This document shows positions 31,087 through 43,300 of a DNA stretch of 64,000 nucleotides, piece by piece (position 1 is the first letter of the stretch; every line of letters begins with the position of its first letter). The position numbers were made by a program, and so were the translations under genes. The DNA is from Triatoma infestans. Its lineage: Eukaryota > Arthropoda > Insecta > Hemiptera > Reduviidae. The DNA is taken from assembly GCA_011037195.1 (NCBI GenBank), contig JAAEAF010002515.1, positions 57,946-121,945 on the forward strand, given 5' to 3'. The notes under the pieces are model-generated. The model did no database searches. It was not told where the DNA came from and saw only the letters and a program-made list of their open reading frames with translations.

Positions 31087-31692
31087 AAGCCGGCTACACA
31101 CGTAACTGCATACTTGAACGGTATACTTGCACAGTCGACTTGTACATGCATACTTGATCGTTTGTATGGAAGACTTGCGCAAGTCAGAAAATGTTTAAAA
31201 TTTCATACTGCATACTTGTGGGCGCCATCTTGTTCATGTTTAAAACGTCATTGTGCAACCTCTCAGTCAGTAAAAGTGTATAAAGGTTACTTTATCAAAA
31301 CATATATAATTCATAAATAATTATGTCGGCTAATTTTAGGAAGGGGCATAAATCAATTATCGAAGAATTTATTCGTATTATGAAAGCGAACCGTGTCTGT
31401 GGAATATTAAGTGTAAAGACTACCACGATAAGGGTAAAAAAGATGTTGCTTATGCCAGACTATTAACAAAACTGTCAGAAATAGAGCCAAATGTAACTCG
31501 AGATATGGTAGTGAAAAAAATTAACAGTTAAAACAGTGAAAAAAATTAAAATAAAAGCAGCTAAAGCGAGATCGTCGGCATCGGCCATAGTCGCCAGCTG
31601 TTTTTTGTTCAAGTATACATGAGCCGTGTGGATCACATGTATACTTGCGCAAGTATACCGTTCAAGTATGCAGTAACGTGTGTAGCCGGCTT
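31087..31692. mobile_element. 606-bp MITE with about 45-bp TIRs and a MADF fragment
   Basis: The left end (AAGCCGGCTACACACGTAAC...) and right end are inverted repeats over about 45 bases with one mismatch. Inside, from the ATG at 31323, a frameshifted MADF start can be read (FIRIMKANR, then LWNIKCKDYHDKGKKDVAYA). This marks it as a deletion derivative of a Harbinger-type partner gene. A perfect 20-base palindrome lies at 31639-31658. No clean target duplication can be assigned. Confidence 0.75.
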
Positions 31693-31784
31693 TTAGAGTG
31701 TAAGGTTTATGTGGTGCAGGTTGTATAAGAATGTGATATAGCGGGCTGAGCCTAAAGGAAGGTTATTCTTATTCTATATGTAGA

Positions 31785-32452
31785 TTTTTCATTTATTTAG
31801 CAGGTTTGTGTATTCTTTTATTTGCTTGTATTCTTTTCTGTCATTTACTATGTTATTTATATTCATAAAAATGTAAATTGAGCCCAAAATTTTACGTTTA
31901 CATGTATTTTTTTCTTTATCCAATTATTGCTGTTTCATCAAACTTAAAGTTATGTTTGGTAATTTTATTGTGTTTTATTAATGCTGTTTCTGAACTATTT
32001 TTGTATTTTATGGATTTTCTATGTTGTTCTATTCTGGTACTTACATTTGTTTTTAGTATGTCCTATATATTGAAGACTACATTCGCAAAGAATAGAGTAT
32101 ACTACTCCCATATTATTTGCAATTGTTTCTTTGTCCTTGTGATTGGGTATATATGTTTTTATTTTGTTTATTGTAAGGTAAGCTAAGTTTACCTCGGTAA
32201 GATTGTATTCTTTAAAAATATTTTTGATTTTATTAGTTATGTGATGTAGATAGGTTATTGAAAAATAATTTTTTTGTATAGTGCTATTATTTATTGCTGT
32301 ATTGTGTACGTTGGTTTGTGAGGTTGTATTTTTTGTTTGTCTGTATGTTCTTCCAAAATCTTTTTTATGGTTTGTGATGGGTACGCGTTTTCTAATAATA
32401 TATTGTTAATTTGTTTTTTTGTTTCCTCTAGATGTCTGGTGTCTGTTCATAT
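31785..32452 (-). mobile_element. Penelope-like 3' part with GIY-YIG, half of an inverted pair
   Basis: The minus strand encodes the RT end (RHLEETKKQINNILLENAYP) and then a GIY-YIG start (GVVYSILCECSLQYIGHTKN), with stops. At about 32452 the sequence switches to the opposite strand of the same type of element. Confidence 0.7.
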
Positions 32453-32640
32453 ATACAAAATTTTATAAAAAGAACATTACATCTAATCTTTTCTTAAATT
32501 TCCTTTCAGGTCATCCAAAACATATGATAAAAAATCTGCTGGAAACCTTATACTTCGGGTCATCAAACTTACAGACATTAACATTTAAATAAAAAAACTT
32601 TTTAAAGGCTACAAAACTCTTAAAAACACAAAACTCTACA
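32453..32640 (+). mobile_element. Penelope RT segment in inverted orientation
   Basis: The plus strand encodes LNFLSGHPKHMIKN and, after a frame change, GNLILRVIKLTD. This is the RT region that should lie just before the neighbouring minus-strand segment. The arrangement is a 5' inversion like that made by twin priming. Confidence 0.6.
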
Positions 32641-32677
32641 TAAAGAATGTAATATACAGCCTATATATAAAAAACCA

Positions 32678-32887
32678 GAGGCGGGTGTTGGTGTATTGGT
32701 TATGAGCGTGGACTTGTAAGTGGGAGGACCCCAGTTCGAGTCCAGCGTATAACTAAATTTTATATTTGTTTAAAAAATGTTAATAGTAAAGTAGGTGCTT
32801 CCGCCCCCGTCCACGACACCTAATTTGGTAGTTGGACGTTAAGCCCGCCTGAAAAAATAGGCATTCCTTTACTTACTTTACTTTACT
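32678..32887 (+). mobile_element. tRNA-derived SINE
   Basis: The head has an A box (TGGTGTATTGGTTA) and B box (AGTTCGAGTCC) of a pol III promoter at tRNA-like spacing. A body of about 120 bases follows and the tail is made of TTACT repeats. A perfect 12-bp target duplication (tataaaaaacca) flanks it at 32666-32677 and 32888-32899. The head does not fold as a full tRNA and the element is retroposed, so it is a SINE rather than a tRNA gene. Confidence 0.88.
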
Positions 32888-32899
32888 TATAAAAAACCA

Positions 32900-33218
32900 C
32901 ATAACCAAGAATAATTAATTTTAACTAAACAAAAATTAAGTGGTGCGTTAATTTTATCCATCGTATTTATTGGTTGCATGGTCCTGATTGATTTTGAATG
33001 TTTGAGTATAAAATTATTAAAAAAAAAAGTTGAATTAATGCACAGGAACAATTATCAATTATAAATTGTGGAATTGAGGCCTTTCAAAAATGAATGCGCT
33101 GGAAATTAATCGTACTAAAGTTAAAGATAAAAGGGATATTTTTAAAATGAAAATACAATATTGATCAGCACTACATTTTATAATATACTTAAGGAATATT
33201 ACAGATGTATAGGCTACA
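32900..33218. other. No recognisable gene
   Basis: AT-rich spacer. The first part may continue the Penelope relic that hosts the SINE. Confidence 0.35.
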
Positions 33219-34000
33219 TTATGAACGTTCACAAACTGTCTTTTGTAGATGTTGGCCAAGCATGTCTCTGTAAAACTTCTTATGTTCTTCAAGGATATAA
33301 CACATTAATTTAGACAAGTTCTCAATTTTCTTCACATTTATTGGAATTACACTCTCATATGCACAAGAATCAGGAAGTTTTACAGCTGGCGCAGCAGGCA
33401 ATTCTAGGTGAAATGTATGCTTGACTAAACCTCCAATGAATTTAGACGTGCATACTTGCCTTGGATGACTGGCGTTATACTGAAACTCATTGAACATTGT
33501 GGGCTGCAGTTTATCTTTCTGATCCCGCGGTACATCTCTGCTTTTTGATTCCTGTGACAAGCAACATTTCAAATAAAACTTTTTGCCACCATGTGGCGAC
33601 TTCTAAAAATGTCCTCATGTGATACAACTTTACAATTTACCTGTTTTTTTTTTTTTTTTACAGCATTGACGATTAGCTCCACGTACCCCATAATGGAATA
33701 GATGCGGTCACGTTTGTGTATAGTTCTCTTTATGAGGCCAAAATCTCTGTCACAGCAGTTGAACGAATGCCCCCTAAAGGGAGAGTAGTGACAAATTACA
33801 TCAAACCTTTTTGTCTCAGTTAAGGATGCACAGACCCTCATTAGAGTATGGTTACTTTCTATTTGGCCCACATATCCATCTGAATAAAGGTGACATATTC
33901 TTACATTTTCAGGAACATAATCTAAAATGAAAGATAATACTTCATTGCTCCCTCCTTCCCTTCACCTTCCTGGTAAAACATACAACAAACATGATTTACC
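33219..34000 (-). pseudogene. Third member of the SDxCxGQNKN-type putative transposase family
   Basis: The frame contains NEVLSFILDYV, then LYSDGYVGQIESNH (the usual Cys after SDG is Tyr here). It continues RFDVICHYSPFRGHSFNCCD then RDFGLIKR, followed by a conserved tail. The RGHSFNCCDRDF block aligns with GHSHIEAD and GHTHMECD of the other two copies. Stops near 33570 and 33870 break it, and the N-terminal half is absent. Confidence 0.6.
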
Positions 34001-34133
34001 AGTATTTAGGTTATGAATATTAAAAACATAAATCCATAGCTGCCTAAGATAAAATACATTCTGTATACAGGAATGAGGGGCTAAGGTATGTATTGCATAT
34101 TGTCGAAACACAATAAAACAGTGGTTGTTATCA

Positions 34134-34529
34134 TTATACTGTATATTCTATAACATTCTGCATAATATTTTCATCGTATTCGATGATAATGTCATGGTTG
34201 AACGCTTCATCAAAAATAACATAATCAATATAATTAGTCGCTATCGATTCCCCAATTTCTTTTACTATAGATTCCTTTTCGATTTTATACGATAGATCCC
34301 CATGGTAAGCATTCTCATTTTTTCTTGTTCTGAAGAATTTGTCCTCACCCACTGGGACCAGTTGCCAGAAACTGGCATTTAGTGAGACTATTATACATGT
34401 TGAACAGTTGACTGCCGTATGAATGATTTTCGATACACAGTGTGTAGTTGAAATATACATGGGAGTGTGATTGTAGTCTAGAATAGATTTTAAATGCTCG
34501 ATTGAAACTAGTGGCGTAAAGTTAAACAT
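34134..34529 (-). CDS. Unrecognised 131-codon ORF
   Basis: An uninterrupted frame starts MFNFTPLVSIEHLKSILDYN. Its C-terminal half is acidic (VIFDEAFNHDIIIEYDENIM). It has no signal peptide, membrane segment or motif I recognise. It lies upstream of the putative transposase fragment on the same strand and could be part of the same element or a viral remnant. An open frame of this length in AT-rich DNA is notable but may be chance. Confidence 0.4.
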   Translation of the reverse strand: MFNFTPLVSIEHLKSILDYNHTPMYISTTHCVSKIIHTAVNCSTCIIVSLNASFWQLVPVGEDKFFRTRKNENAYHGDLSYKIEKESIVKEIGESIATNYIDYVIFDEAFNHDIIIEYDENIMQNVIEYTV

Positions 34530-34539
34530 AATGGGTTTG

Positions 34540-35219
34540 GCTCAGGAAAAATAAAAGATGTAAAAAAAAAATTATTAGAAAACATTAGACATGTTTGGTA
34601 AAAAAAACCAGGAAAAAAAATGAACAATAAAGGAAAATTAAAAGGTGAGAGGGGGGCGCCTTTCGTAGGCTTTGCAGTCCCTCTGGTAGGCTCTGTTTAA
34701 TAAAAAAACAGGTATAATAAAATGAATAATAAATGAACTAAAGTAAAATTTAAAAGAAAATAATGAGAATATTAAATTACAGAAAATAGTAAGTGGACTG
34801 TATAGAAAGATTAAAGAGTGAGCCAAGGGGCTCATATAACATGAACAAATTAATATTAAATAAATACAAAATGAGAAGCAAAAAATAGTTATTAAATTCA
34901 CCAAGCCAAAAGGAGTGGCGCTTACCTCTAAACGCAGACACCTTAAAAATTAGTGTGGTCCGACTGAAGTCCTTCAGCCCATATGGGGAATTGAAGGAAA
35001 TAGGAGACAGGAAAGGGAACAAAAAGAACCATATGCCTGTAATTCCAGCGTCGTTGTCCACACAGTACGGCTGATGAAAATAGATGAAGATTTAAACGGG
35101 CTCCAGGAAAGCTGTAAGGTCGGAGAAGCAACGGAAGTAGCCCACGTGCTTGGCCGTTCAACCTTAACAGGCTTGGAGAATCCGTGAGGCACTCACCCGA
35201 CAAGAAATCGACTATCACG
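34540..35219. other. No recognisable gene
   Basis: The reading frames here are short and lack domains. Composition rises toward 35 kb without an identifiable element. Confidence 0.35.
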
Positions 35220-35480
35220 ATTAACGCTGAGGAACACCAGATGTGGCAAACATGGGTTTTCACCAGAAGGAAAACCGGAAGTCTAATTCGCATAGGCAAA
35301 TATTCGCAATACACTATATTACTTGTTCGAGTGCTAACTTGTGACTTATCACCACTAACTCCGAGGAAAACCAGATGGAACGCATGGGTTTTTCACCAAA
35401 CGGAAAAGCGGAAATGTAAATTGAGTAGGCAAATATTGCACATATATGACGTTACTTGTCTGGATGTTACTTTGTGACTG
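35220..35480. repeat. Diverged two-unit tandem repeat of about 135 bp
   Basis: Unit 1 (35220-35347) and unit 2 (35356-35480) share gaggaa-accagatg, catgggttt, caccaa/gacggaaaa, aggcaaatatt and gttact-tgtgact blocks in the same order. The units differ by many substitutions, so the duplication is old. Confidence 0.7.
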
Positions 35481-35639
35481 AGTGGAAGGGCTAGCTAACC
35501 AAGGGACTACCCCCACTCTCTCTAATTAGGACACAGCCTATAGAGTTATATATATTTAGAATATTAATTTGTTACGGCGGCAATTTTAAATTTAGATAAA
35601 TACCGAACAAGACATTTAATAAAAATATTATTTTTTTTA

Positions 35640-35851
35640 ATTTTTATATTTACAGTATGAATTTCAAAAAAACAATCCATACAAAGCAAAGGTTTTCCTT
35701 CACAGGCTTCACACCCTCTATAAACTTGTTTTATTTTTGTTATAGCAAGTTGACGTCCAAGTTTATCTTTGTTACTTTTGAAACAAATTGTACATCTTCC
35801 CTTTTTATCAAATTTGTGTGTTATGGCTCCTTGCGTTTATCTTGTGGAGAC
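35640..35851 (-). pseudogene. piggyBac transposase C-terminal cysteine-rich domain
   Basis: A frame reads KGRCTICFKSNKDK, then GCEACEGKPLLCMDCFFEIH, the zinc-binding Cys-rich end of piggyBac transposases that contacts the terminal repeats. It is cut at 35851 by the tandem gypsy insertion, whose other side (44437) continues the same gene. Target sequence GAGAC is duplicated on both sides. Confidence 0.75.
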
Positions 35852-36008
35852 TGTGTATTTATAAAGGAATAATGAATAATAACAACTTAGTTATTCAACC
35901 AAAAGTAACATTTATTTAAGCGGCAGCAGGTTATCTGGCTACATGGTGTGTTGTCGTATCGATACATTGCTTCACATGCGATACATCATATCGATACATC
36001 ATATCACA
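35852..36008 (-). repeat. gypsy LTR 1 (3' LTR of internal copy 1)
   Basis: 157 bases, starting TG and ending CA, essentially identical to LTRs at 40067 and 44280. It includes repeated ATCGATACAT motifs. The outer flank is the target duplication gagac (35847-35851). Confidence 0.95.
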
Positions 36009-36036
36009 TGCATCTCTTTTTTTTTTTTTTTTTTTT
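36009..36036 (-). promoter_or_regulatory. Polypurine tract of gypsy copy 1
   Basis: On the minus strand a long A-run followed by GAGATGCA lies directly against the 3' LTR. This is the usual primer site for plus-strand DNA synthesis. Copy 2 has the same at 40224-40250. Confidence 0.7.
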
Positions 36037-36149
36037 TCAAGCTACAAACACATTATTCAAATTATTCTACATAGCTATTTCACAGAAAAATTCTAAATTA
36101 AGTAACAAATCAAAATTTAATACATTTAAGTACATTAAAAACATTATTT

Positions 36150-39100
36150 TCAAAACGTCACAAACTCCGACCAGTCTTTCTTCTTTGGCAATCTCGCGGA
36201 TCTCCTTACTTCTTCTTCTGCCCTCTCATTCTCATCCTCCCTAACTTCCTCCCCTTTCCATTTTTTCATAAAACTAACGTTTCTTCTATATATCTTGCCT
36301 CTATTGTCTTTCAGTAAGTACGACCTGGGATGGTCCAATACTCTCACAACCTCTGCCTTTACCCACACACCATTTTGCTTGGTTAATATTTTTTCTCCAA
36401 TTCCAAATACACGCTCCTTAACTCTACTACACTTATCATAGTGTAGCTTTTGCTTTCTTTGGTGTTCTAACATTTTCGGGTGTTGATCGTCGCAAAATTT
36501 AGGACTTAGTTGTTTTCTTACAATTGGGAGTTTCGTCCTGAGTTCCCTGCTTTGAAGAAGGTTTGCTGGTGACACATCAAGCTTGGAAATTGGGGAATTT
36601 CTATAATTTAGGAGAGCGAGCTGAAAATCCTTCTTGTCGAATTTACATTTCTGCAGCATTTTCTTCGTGATACCTACACTTTTCTCAGCTAACCCCATTA
36701 CTCTGCGGGTAATGTGGACTAGAGTTTATCACATCAAAACCCCATTGTTGAGAAAATTCTATAAACTCAAAACTGCCAAATGGACTATTGTCCCCAACTA
36801 CTGTACTTGGTATCCCCCAACGTGCAAATATAGTTTTTAATTTTTCGATAACTTCAGCACTTGTCTTATTTTTAATTCTCTCAACCTCTATCCACCTAGA
36901 GAAATAGTCGACTAGCACTAAAAAGTTCTCACCCGCGTATTCCGCAATATCCACTCCCACCTTATTAAATGGTATGTTTGGAATGTCATGACAGTGAAGA
37001 GGTTCTCGCAAGTTATTTTTGCTAAACCGCTGACAAGTATAACATGTATTTATAAGATTTTCAATATCGGAATTTATAGCAGGCCAGTACACCAGTTGTC
37101 GAGCCTTGGCCTTGGTCTTCTGACATCCTAAATGAGTTTCATGCAAACACTGCAATACTACTTGCCTCAATGTTCTGGGCACAACAAGCCTATTGTTAAA
37201 AAATACTAAATTGTCTTCCACAGTTAGTTGGTTTCTCAAATTATAACAATGCGTGAGCTCCCCGTTCTTGTATGATAAAATCACATTCTTAGTTGGCCAA
37301 CCCCTTTGATAATATGACATAACTAATTTTAAACATTCGTCTTGGGCAGTTTCTGCTGTGAATCGATTGGCCTTCTCTTGCGACATCATTAGTTCTCCAC
37401 ACGTTAATGTATGAATCACATCTCTGCACTCCGGTTCATTTAGTATTGGGCCGACTACATTACGACTCAGCAAGTCCGCAGTATACAATTTTTTGCCAGC
37501 CTTATATTGCAGTTTAAATTTATAATTTACTAATTTGAGTTTGAGACGTTTGAGTCTATTATTCTTTATTTGGTCGAATGCTTTCTTATGAATAGTTACT
37601 AGGGGGCTATGATCATTATTCACAACAATATCGTTGTGGCCAAACAAATAATTATGCATTTTCTCAAAGGCGTACACAATCGACAAATATTCCTTTTCTA
37701 TTTGAGCCCAATTCTGTTCCGTTTCCGTCAACGATCTTGACCCATAGCACACCGGTTTCAAATTTTGAAACAAAGCAAATCCTATAGCATCTTTAGATGC
37801 ATCACATTCCACCACAACAGGCAAGTTTGGATTAAAATTAGCTAATATTGTATTGTTACTAATTATTTCTTTTAATTTATTTAGAGCAGCTTCTTGCATT
37901 TCTGTCCACTTAAATTCGATTCCTTCTTTTAACAGCTTTCTCAAAGGGCTAATATGCTCAGAAAAATCAGGTATGAATGATCGTAGGTAATTTATAAATC
38001 CAATTACACGCTGCAATTCTGTTTTATTTGCAGGAGCTTTTAAATCCCGAATAGCTTTGACTCTGTCAGCATCTGGTGACATCCCATCCTTATTGAATTT
38101 AAAACCAATAAATTTAATTCCTCAACATAGTATTTTAACTTATTGGGGTTAAACTTGATGTTATACTTTTTAGCTCTATCGACAATTTCGTGGACTATCA
38201 TATCGAGCTCAGCTATAGAGTCAGCGGCAGCCAGGATATCGTCAAAATATATAGAAACTCCCTCGATGTCACCGAAATACTTTTGATTTAACTTCATAAA
38301 TAATTCAGGCCCTACGCTTAACCCAAACGGTAAGCGAAGAAAACGAAAATTTCCAAACATGGTACTGAAAGTGCAAAGTCTGCTTGATTCTTCATCTAAA
38401 GTAATATGGTAGAAACCCTCCTTGAGGTCAAAAAGACAAAAATATTTTTTTCCACTCAGCTGGGGTGTAATGTCCTCCAGGGTTGGGATAGAGTAGTTTT
38501 CCCTAATGATGCATTTATTTAATTCAGTAGGATCCAGACAAATTCTTAAAGAGTTATCAGATTTTTGTACTAGCACCAAATTACTCACCCACTCCGCCGG
38601 CTCATCGACCGGAGCGATGACGTTCTTACTGACAAGTTCATTTAACGATGTTTTTAGTTTTTCTCGTAATTTCATAGGAACACGCCTCGCTGGGTTACGC
38701 ACTGGCTGACATCCTGGAATTAACTTTATACTGTATTTATCTGGAAAACAACCAAGACCTGTAAACAACGATTTATTCTGAAGTACAAAAGTCTCTTTAC
38801 TCCTCAACTCTATTTCATTAACTAAAAATATAATACCCAATTCCTGAGATGTGCCCAATCCTAAAATTGGAATACAGTCATTACTAACCACTACAAATTT
38901 TGCACTAATTTTCTTTCCTCCATATGAGCATTTCAGTGTCACAATACCAAGAGGGTGAATTTGGAACCCTCCATAAGCTCTCAAGTTAAAAGTTGACTTA
39001 GCAATGGGTACTTCTAGCAATTTGACACAACTGATTGGTAAAGTATTTATCTCTGAACCTGAATCAATTTTAAATTTTACCATTTTTTCTTCATTTAAAA

Positions 39101-39854
39101 TAATTTCTTTGAACCAGGAGCTATTCTGTTTTGTAATACTTTGTGAAATTGAATCTACAACAAGACATTGAACATCAGCCTCCGGTGGAAATTCACAACT
39201 TATATCATTGGTATTCTTTGCTTGGCCTTTATACAGCCTACAACATTTCCTAAAGTGATTCAAGCGATTGCAGTGAATACATCTCTTTCCATAGGCCGGA
39301 CACTTATTAATTTCATGGTGTTGTCCACAATTATAGCAATTATTTATAAACTGAGGCTTACCTGTGTATTTCCCGACCTCCCGCGTTTTATTTATTTTAG
39401 CTTGCTCTCCCTTGTCAGCTCTACTTTTGAAACTTATGGCATTTAATGACACTTCCTCCACTGCCGGTTGTGCCTGTACCTCCTTGCTATGGTGTACCCC
39501 GGCCTCGTATGCTTGTATGAACTTAATGGTTTTTGTCAGACAGTGATCAGCTCTAAGTAGTTTTTCCTGCACATCTTTGTTATAAACACCCAATACAATT
39601 TGAGTCCTAAGAATTTTATCTTCTACTTCCCCAAACTCACAAGATCGAATGAGTTGCTTCAGGTCTCTAAGCCAATGATCAAAGCGTTCATTAGCTTTCT
39701 GAACTCTTTTAAAAAATTTGAAATGTTCTATTACCTCGTTGCGCTCAGGCACAATGGCTTCTTCGATAGCATCTAAAATGTTCTGAACATTCCTTTTACC
39801 CTTAAATTGCAATGAATTATATACTTTACGTCCTTCTGACCCGAGCAAATTCAA
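36150..39854 (-). pseudogene. gypsy Gag-Pol, internal copy 1
   Basis: Segment 39854-38040 has the Gag region, two Cys knuckles (CYNCGQHHEINKC, CIHCNRLNHFRKCC), protease active site KIDSGSEINTLP and the RT fingers and palm with YFDDILAA. Segment 38082-36685 has RNase H (VVECDASKDAIGFAL), the integrase zinc finger (HLGCQKTKAKARQLVYW, CYTC) and the DD part of the integrase core. Segment 36698-36150 is the integrase C-terminus. Breaks: a one-base deletion near 38117 in RT, and an extra base in a G-run at 36693-36696 next to the catalytic Glu. The Gag frame stays open above 39854 without an ATG. Confidence 0.92.
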
Positions 39855-40066
39855 TAATCTGGCTACCTGAACATCATTGGATTTTTTATTTGTTTCACTT
39901 GCAATGAAGTATATTTCAACTTCGTCTCTAAAAGTTCGAAAATTTGTAATAACGTCACCGTCAAAACAGAGTTCTTGATTCAGCCATTATTTCACGCACT
40001 ACACTATACACTTTAGCTAGCAATATTATTATCAAACCACTATTATTCCATTTACCGACTGCGCCA

Positions 40067-40223
40067 TGTGTATTTATAAAGGAATAATGAATAATAACAA
40101 CTTAGTTATTCAACCAAAAGTAACATTTATTTAAGCGGCAGCAGGTTATCTGGCTACATGGTGTGTTGTCGTATCGATACATTGCTTCACATGCGATACA
40201 TCATATCGATACATCATATCACA
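40067..40223 (-). repeat. gypsy LTR 2 (shared central LTR)
   Basis: It is 157 bases long and serves as the 5' LTR of copy 1 and the 3' LTR of copy 2. On the minus strand it is followed by TGGCGCAGTCGGTA (40053-40066), a candidate primer-binding site starting TGG. I cannot assign the tRNA. Confidence 0.93.
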
Positions 40224-40363
40224 TGCATCTCTTTTTTTTTTTTTTTTTTTTCAAGCTACAAACACATTATTCAAATTATTCTACATAGCTATTTCACAGA
40301 AAAATTCTAAATTAAGTAACAAATCAAAATTTAATACATTTAAGTACATTAAAAACATTATTT

Positions 40364-43300
40364 TCAAAACGTCACAAACTCCGACCAGTCTTTCTTCTTT
40401 GGCAATCTCGCGGATCTCCTTACTTCTTCTTCTGCCCTCTCATTCTCATCCTCTCTAACTTCCTCCCCTTTCCATTTTTTCATAAAACTAACGTTTCTTC
40501 TATATATCTTGCCTCTATTGTCTTTCAGTAAGTACGACCTAGGATGGTCCAATACTCTCACAACCTCTGCCTTTACCCACACACCATTTTGCTTGGTTAA
40601 TATTTTTTCTCCAATTCCAAATACACGCTCCTTAACTCTACTACACTTATCATAGTGTAGCTTTTGCTTTCTTTGGTGTTCTAACATTTTCGGGTGTTGA
40701 TCGTCGCAAAATTTAGGACTTAGTTGTTTTCTTACAATTGGGAGTTTCGTCCTGAGTTCCCTGCTTTGAAGAAGGTTTGCTGGTGACACATCAAGCTTGG
40801 AAATTGGGGAATTTCTATAATTTAGGAGAGCGAGCTGAAAATCCTTCTTGTCGAATTTACATTTCTGCAGCATTTTCTTCGTGATACCTACACTTTTCTC
40901 AGCTAACCCCATTACTCTGCGGGTAATGTGGACTAGAGTTTATCACATCAAAACCCCATTGTTGAGAAAATTCTATAAACTCAACTGCCAAATGGATTAT
41001 TGTCCCCAACTACTGTACTTGGTATCCCCCAACGTGCAAATATAGTTTTTAATTTTTCGATAACTTCAGCACTTGTCTTATTTTTAATTCTCTCAACCTC
41101 TATCCACCTAGAGAAATAGTCGACTAGCACTAAAAAGTTCTCACCCGCGTATTCCGCAATATCCACTCCCACCTTATTAAATGGTATGTTTGGAATGTCA
41201 TGACAGTGAAGAGGTTCTCGCAAGTTATTTTTGCTAAACCGCTGACAAGTATAACATGTATTTATAAGATTTTCAATATCGGAATTTATAGCAGGCCAGT
41301 ACACCAGTTGTCGAGCCTTGGCCTTGGTCTTCTGACATCCTAAATGAGTTTCATGCAAACACTGCAATACTACTTGCCTCAATGTTCTGGGCACAACAAG
41401 CCTATTGTTAAAAAATACTAAATTGTCTTCCACAGTTAGTTGGTTTCTCAAATTATAACAATGCGTGAGCTCCCCGTTCTTGTATGATAAAATCACATTC
41501 TTAGTTGGCCAACCCCTTTGATAATATGACATAACTAATTTTAAACATTCGTCTTGGGCAGTTTCTGCTGTGAATCGATTGGCCTTCTCTTGCGACATCA
41601 TTAGTTCTCCACACGTTAATGTATGAATCACATCTCTGCACTCCGGTTCATTTAGTATTGGGCCGACTACATTACGACTCAGCAAGTCCGCAGTATACAA
41701 TTTTTTGCCAGCCTTATATTGCAGTTTAAATTTATAATTTACTAATTTGAGTTTGAGACGTTTGAGTCTATTATTCTTTATTTGGTCGAATGTTTTCTTA
41801 TGAATAGTTACTAGGGGGCTATGATCATTATTCACAACAATATCGTTGTGGCCAAACAAATAATTATGCATTTTCTCAAAGGCGTACACAATCGACAAAT
41901 ATTCCTTTTCTATTTGAGCCCAATTCTGTTCCGTTTCCGTCAACGATCTTGACCCATAGCACACCGGTTTCAAATTTTGAAACAAAGCAAATCCTATAGC
42001 ATCTTTAGATGCATCACATTCCACCACAACAGGCAAGTTTGGATTAAAATTAGCTAATATTGTATTGTTACTAATTATTTCTTTTAATTTATTTAGAGCA
42101 GCTTCTTGCATTTCTGTCCACTTAAATTCGATTCCTTCTTTTAACAGCTTTCTCAAAGGGCTAATATGCTCAGAAAAATCAGGTATGAATGATCGTAGGT
42201 AATTTATAAATCCAATTACACGCTGCAATTCTGTTTTATTTGCAGGAGCTTTTAAATCCCGAATAGCTTTGACTCTGTCAGCATCTGGTGACATCCCATC
42301 CTTATTGAATTTAAAACCAATAAATTTAACTTCCTCAACATAATATTTTAACTTATTGGGGTTAAACTTGATGTTATACTTTTTAGCTCTATCGACAATT
42401 TCGTGGACTATCCTATCGAGCTCAGCTATAGAGTCAGCGGCAGCCAGGATATCGTCAAAATATATAGAAACTCCCTCGATGTCACCGAAATACTTTTGAT
42501 TTAACTTCATAAATAATTCAGGCCCTACGCTTAACCCAAACGGTAAGCGAAGAAAACGAAAATTTCCAAACATGGTACTGAAAGTGCAAAGTCTGCTTGA
42601 TTCTTCATCTAAAGTAATATGGTAGAAACCCTCCTTGAGGTCAAAAAGACAAAAATATTTTTTTCCACTCAGCTGGGGTGTAATGTCCTCCAGGGTTGGG
42701 ATAGAGTAGTTTTCCCTAATGATGCATTTATTTAATTCAGTAGGATCCAGACAAATTCTTAAAGAGTTATCAGATTTTTGTACTAGCACCAAATTACTCA
42801 CCCACTCCGCCGGCTCATCGACCGGAGCGATGACGTTCTTACTGACAAGTTCATTTAACGATGTTTTTAGTTTTTCTCGTAATTTCATAGGAACACGCCT
42901 CGCTGGGTTACGCACTGGCTGACATCCTGGAATTAACTTTATACTGTATTTATCTGGAAAACAACCAAGACCTGTAAACAACGATTTATTCTGAAGTACA
43001 AAAGTCTCTTTACTCCTCAACTCTATTTCATTAACTAAAAATATAATACCCAATTCCTGAGATGTGCCCAATCCTAAAATTGGAATACAGTCATTACTAA
43101 CCACTACAAATTTTGCACTAATTTTCTTTCCTCCATATGAGCATTTCAGTGTCACAATACCAAGAGGGTGAATTTGGAACCCTCCATAAGCTCTCAAGTT
43201 AAAAGTTGACTTAGCAATGGGTACTTCTAGCAATTTGACACAACTGATTGGTAAAGTATTTATCTCTGAACCTGAATCAATTTTAAATTTTACCATTTTT

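Noticed and set aside
32678..32760. Possible tRNA gene
   Set aside because: A and B boxes are present, but there is no full cloverleaf. The sequence continues into a SINE body with a tail and target duplication.
34638..35314. Several overlapping hydrophobic minus-strand frames
   Set aside because: They have no motifs, overlap in multiple frames, and part of the region is tandem-repeated non-coding DNA.
38506..39546. Plus-strand ORFs opposite the gypsy Gag-Pol (also at 42719-43798)
   Set aside because: They are antisense shadows of the minus-strand coding sequence, repeated in both copies only because the copies are nearly identical.
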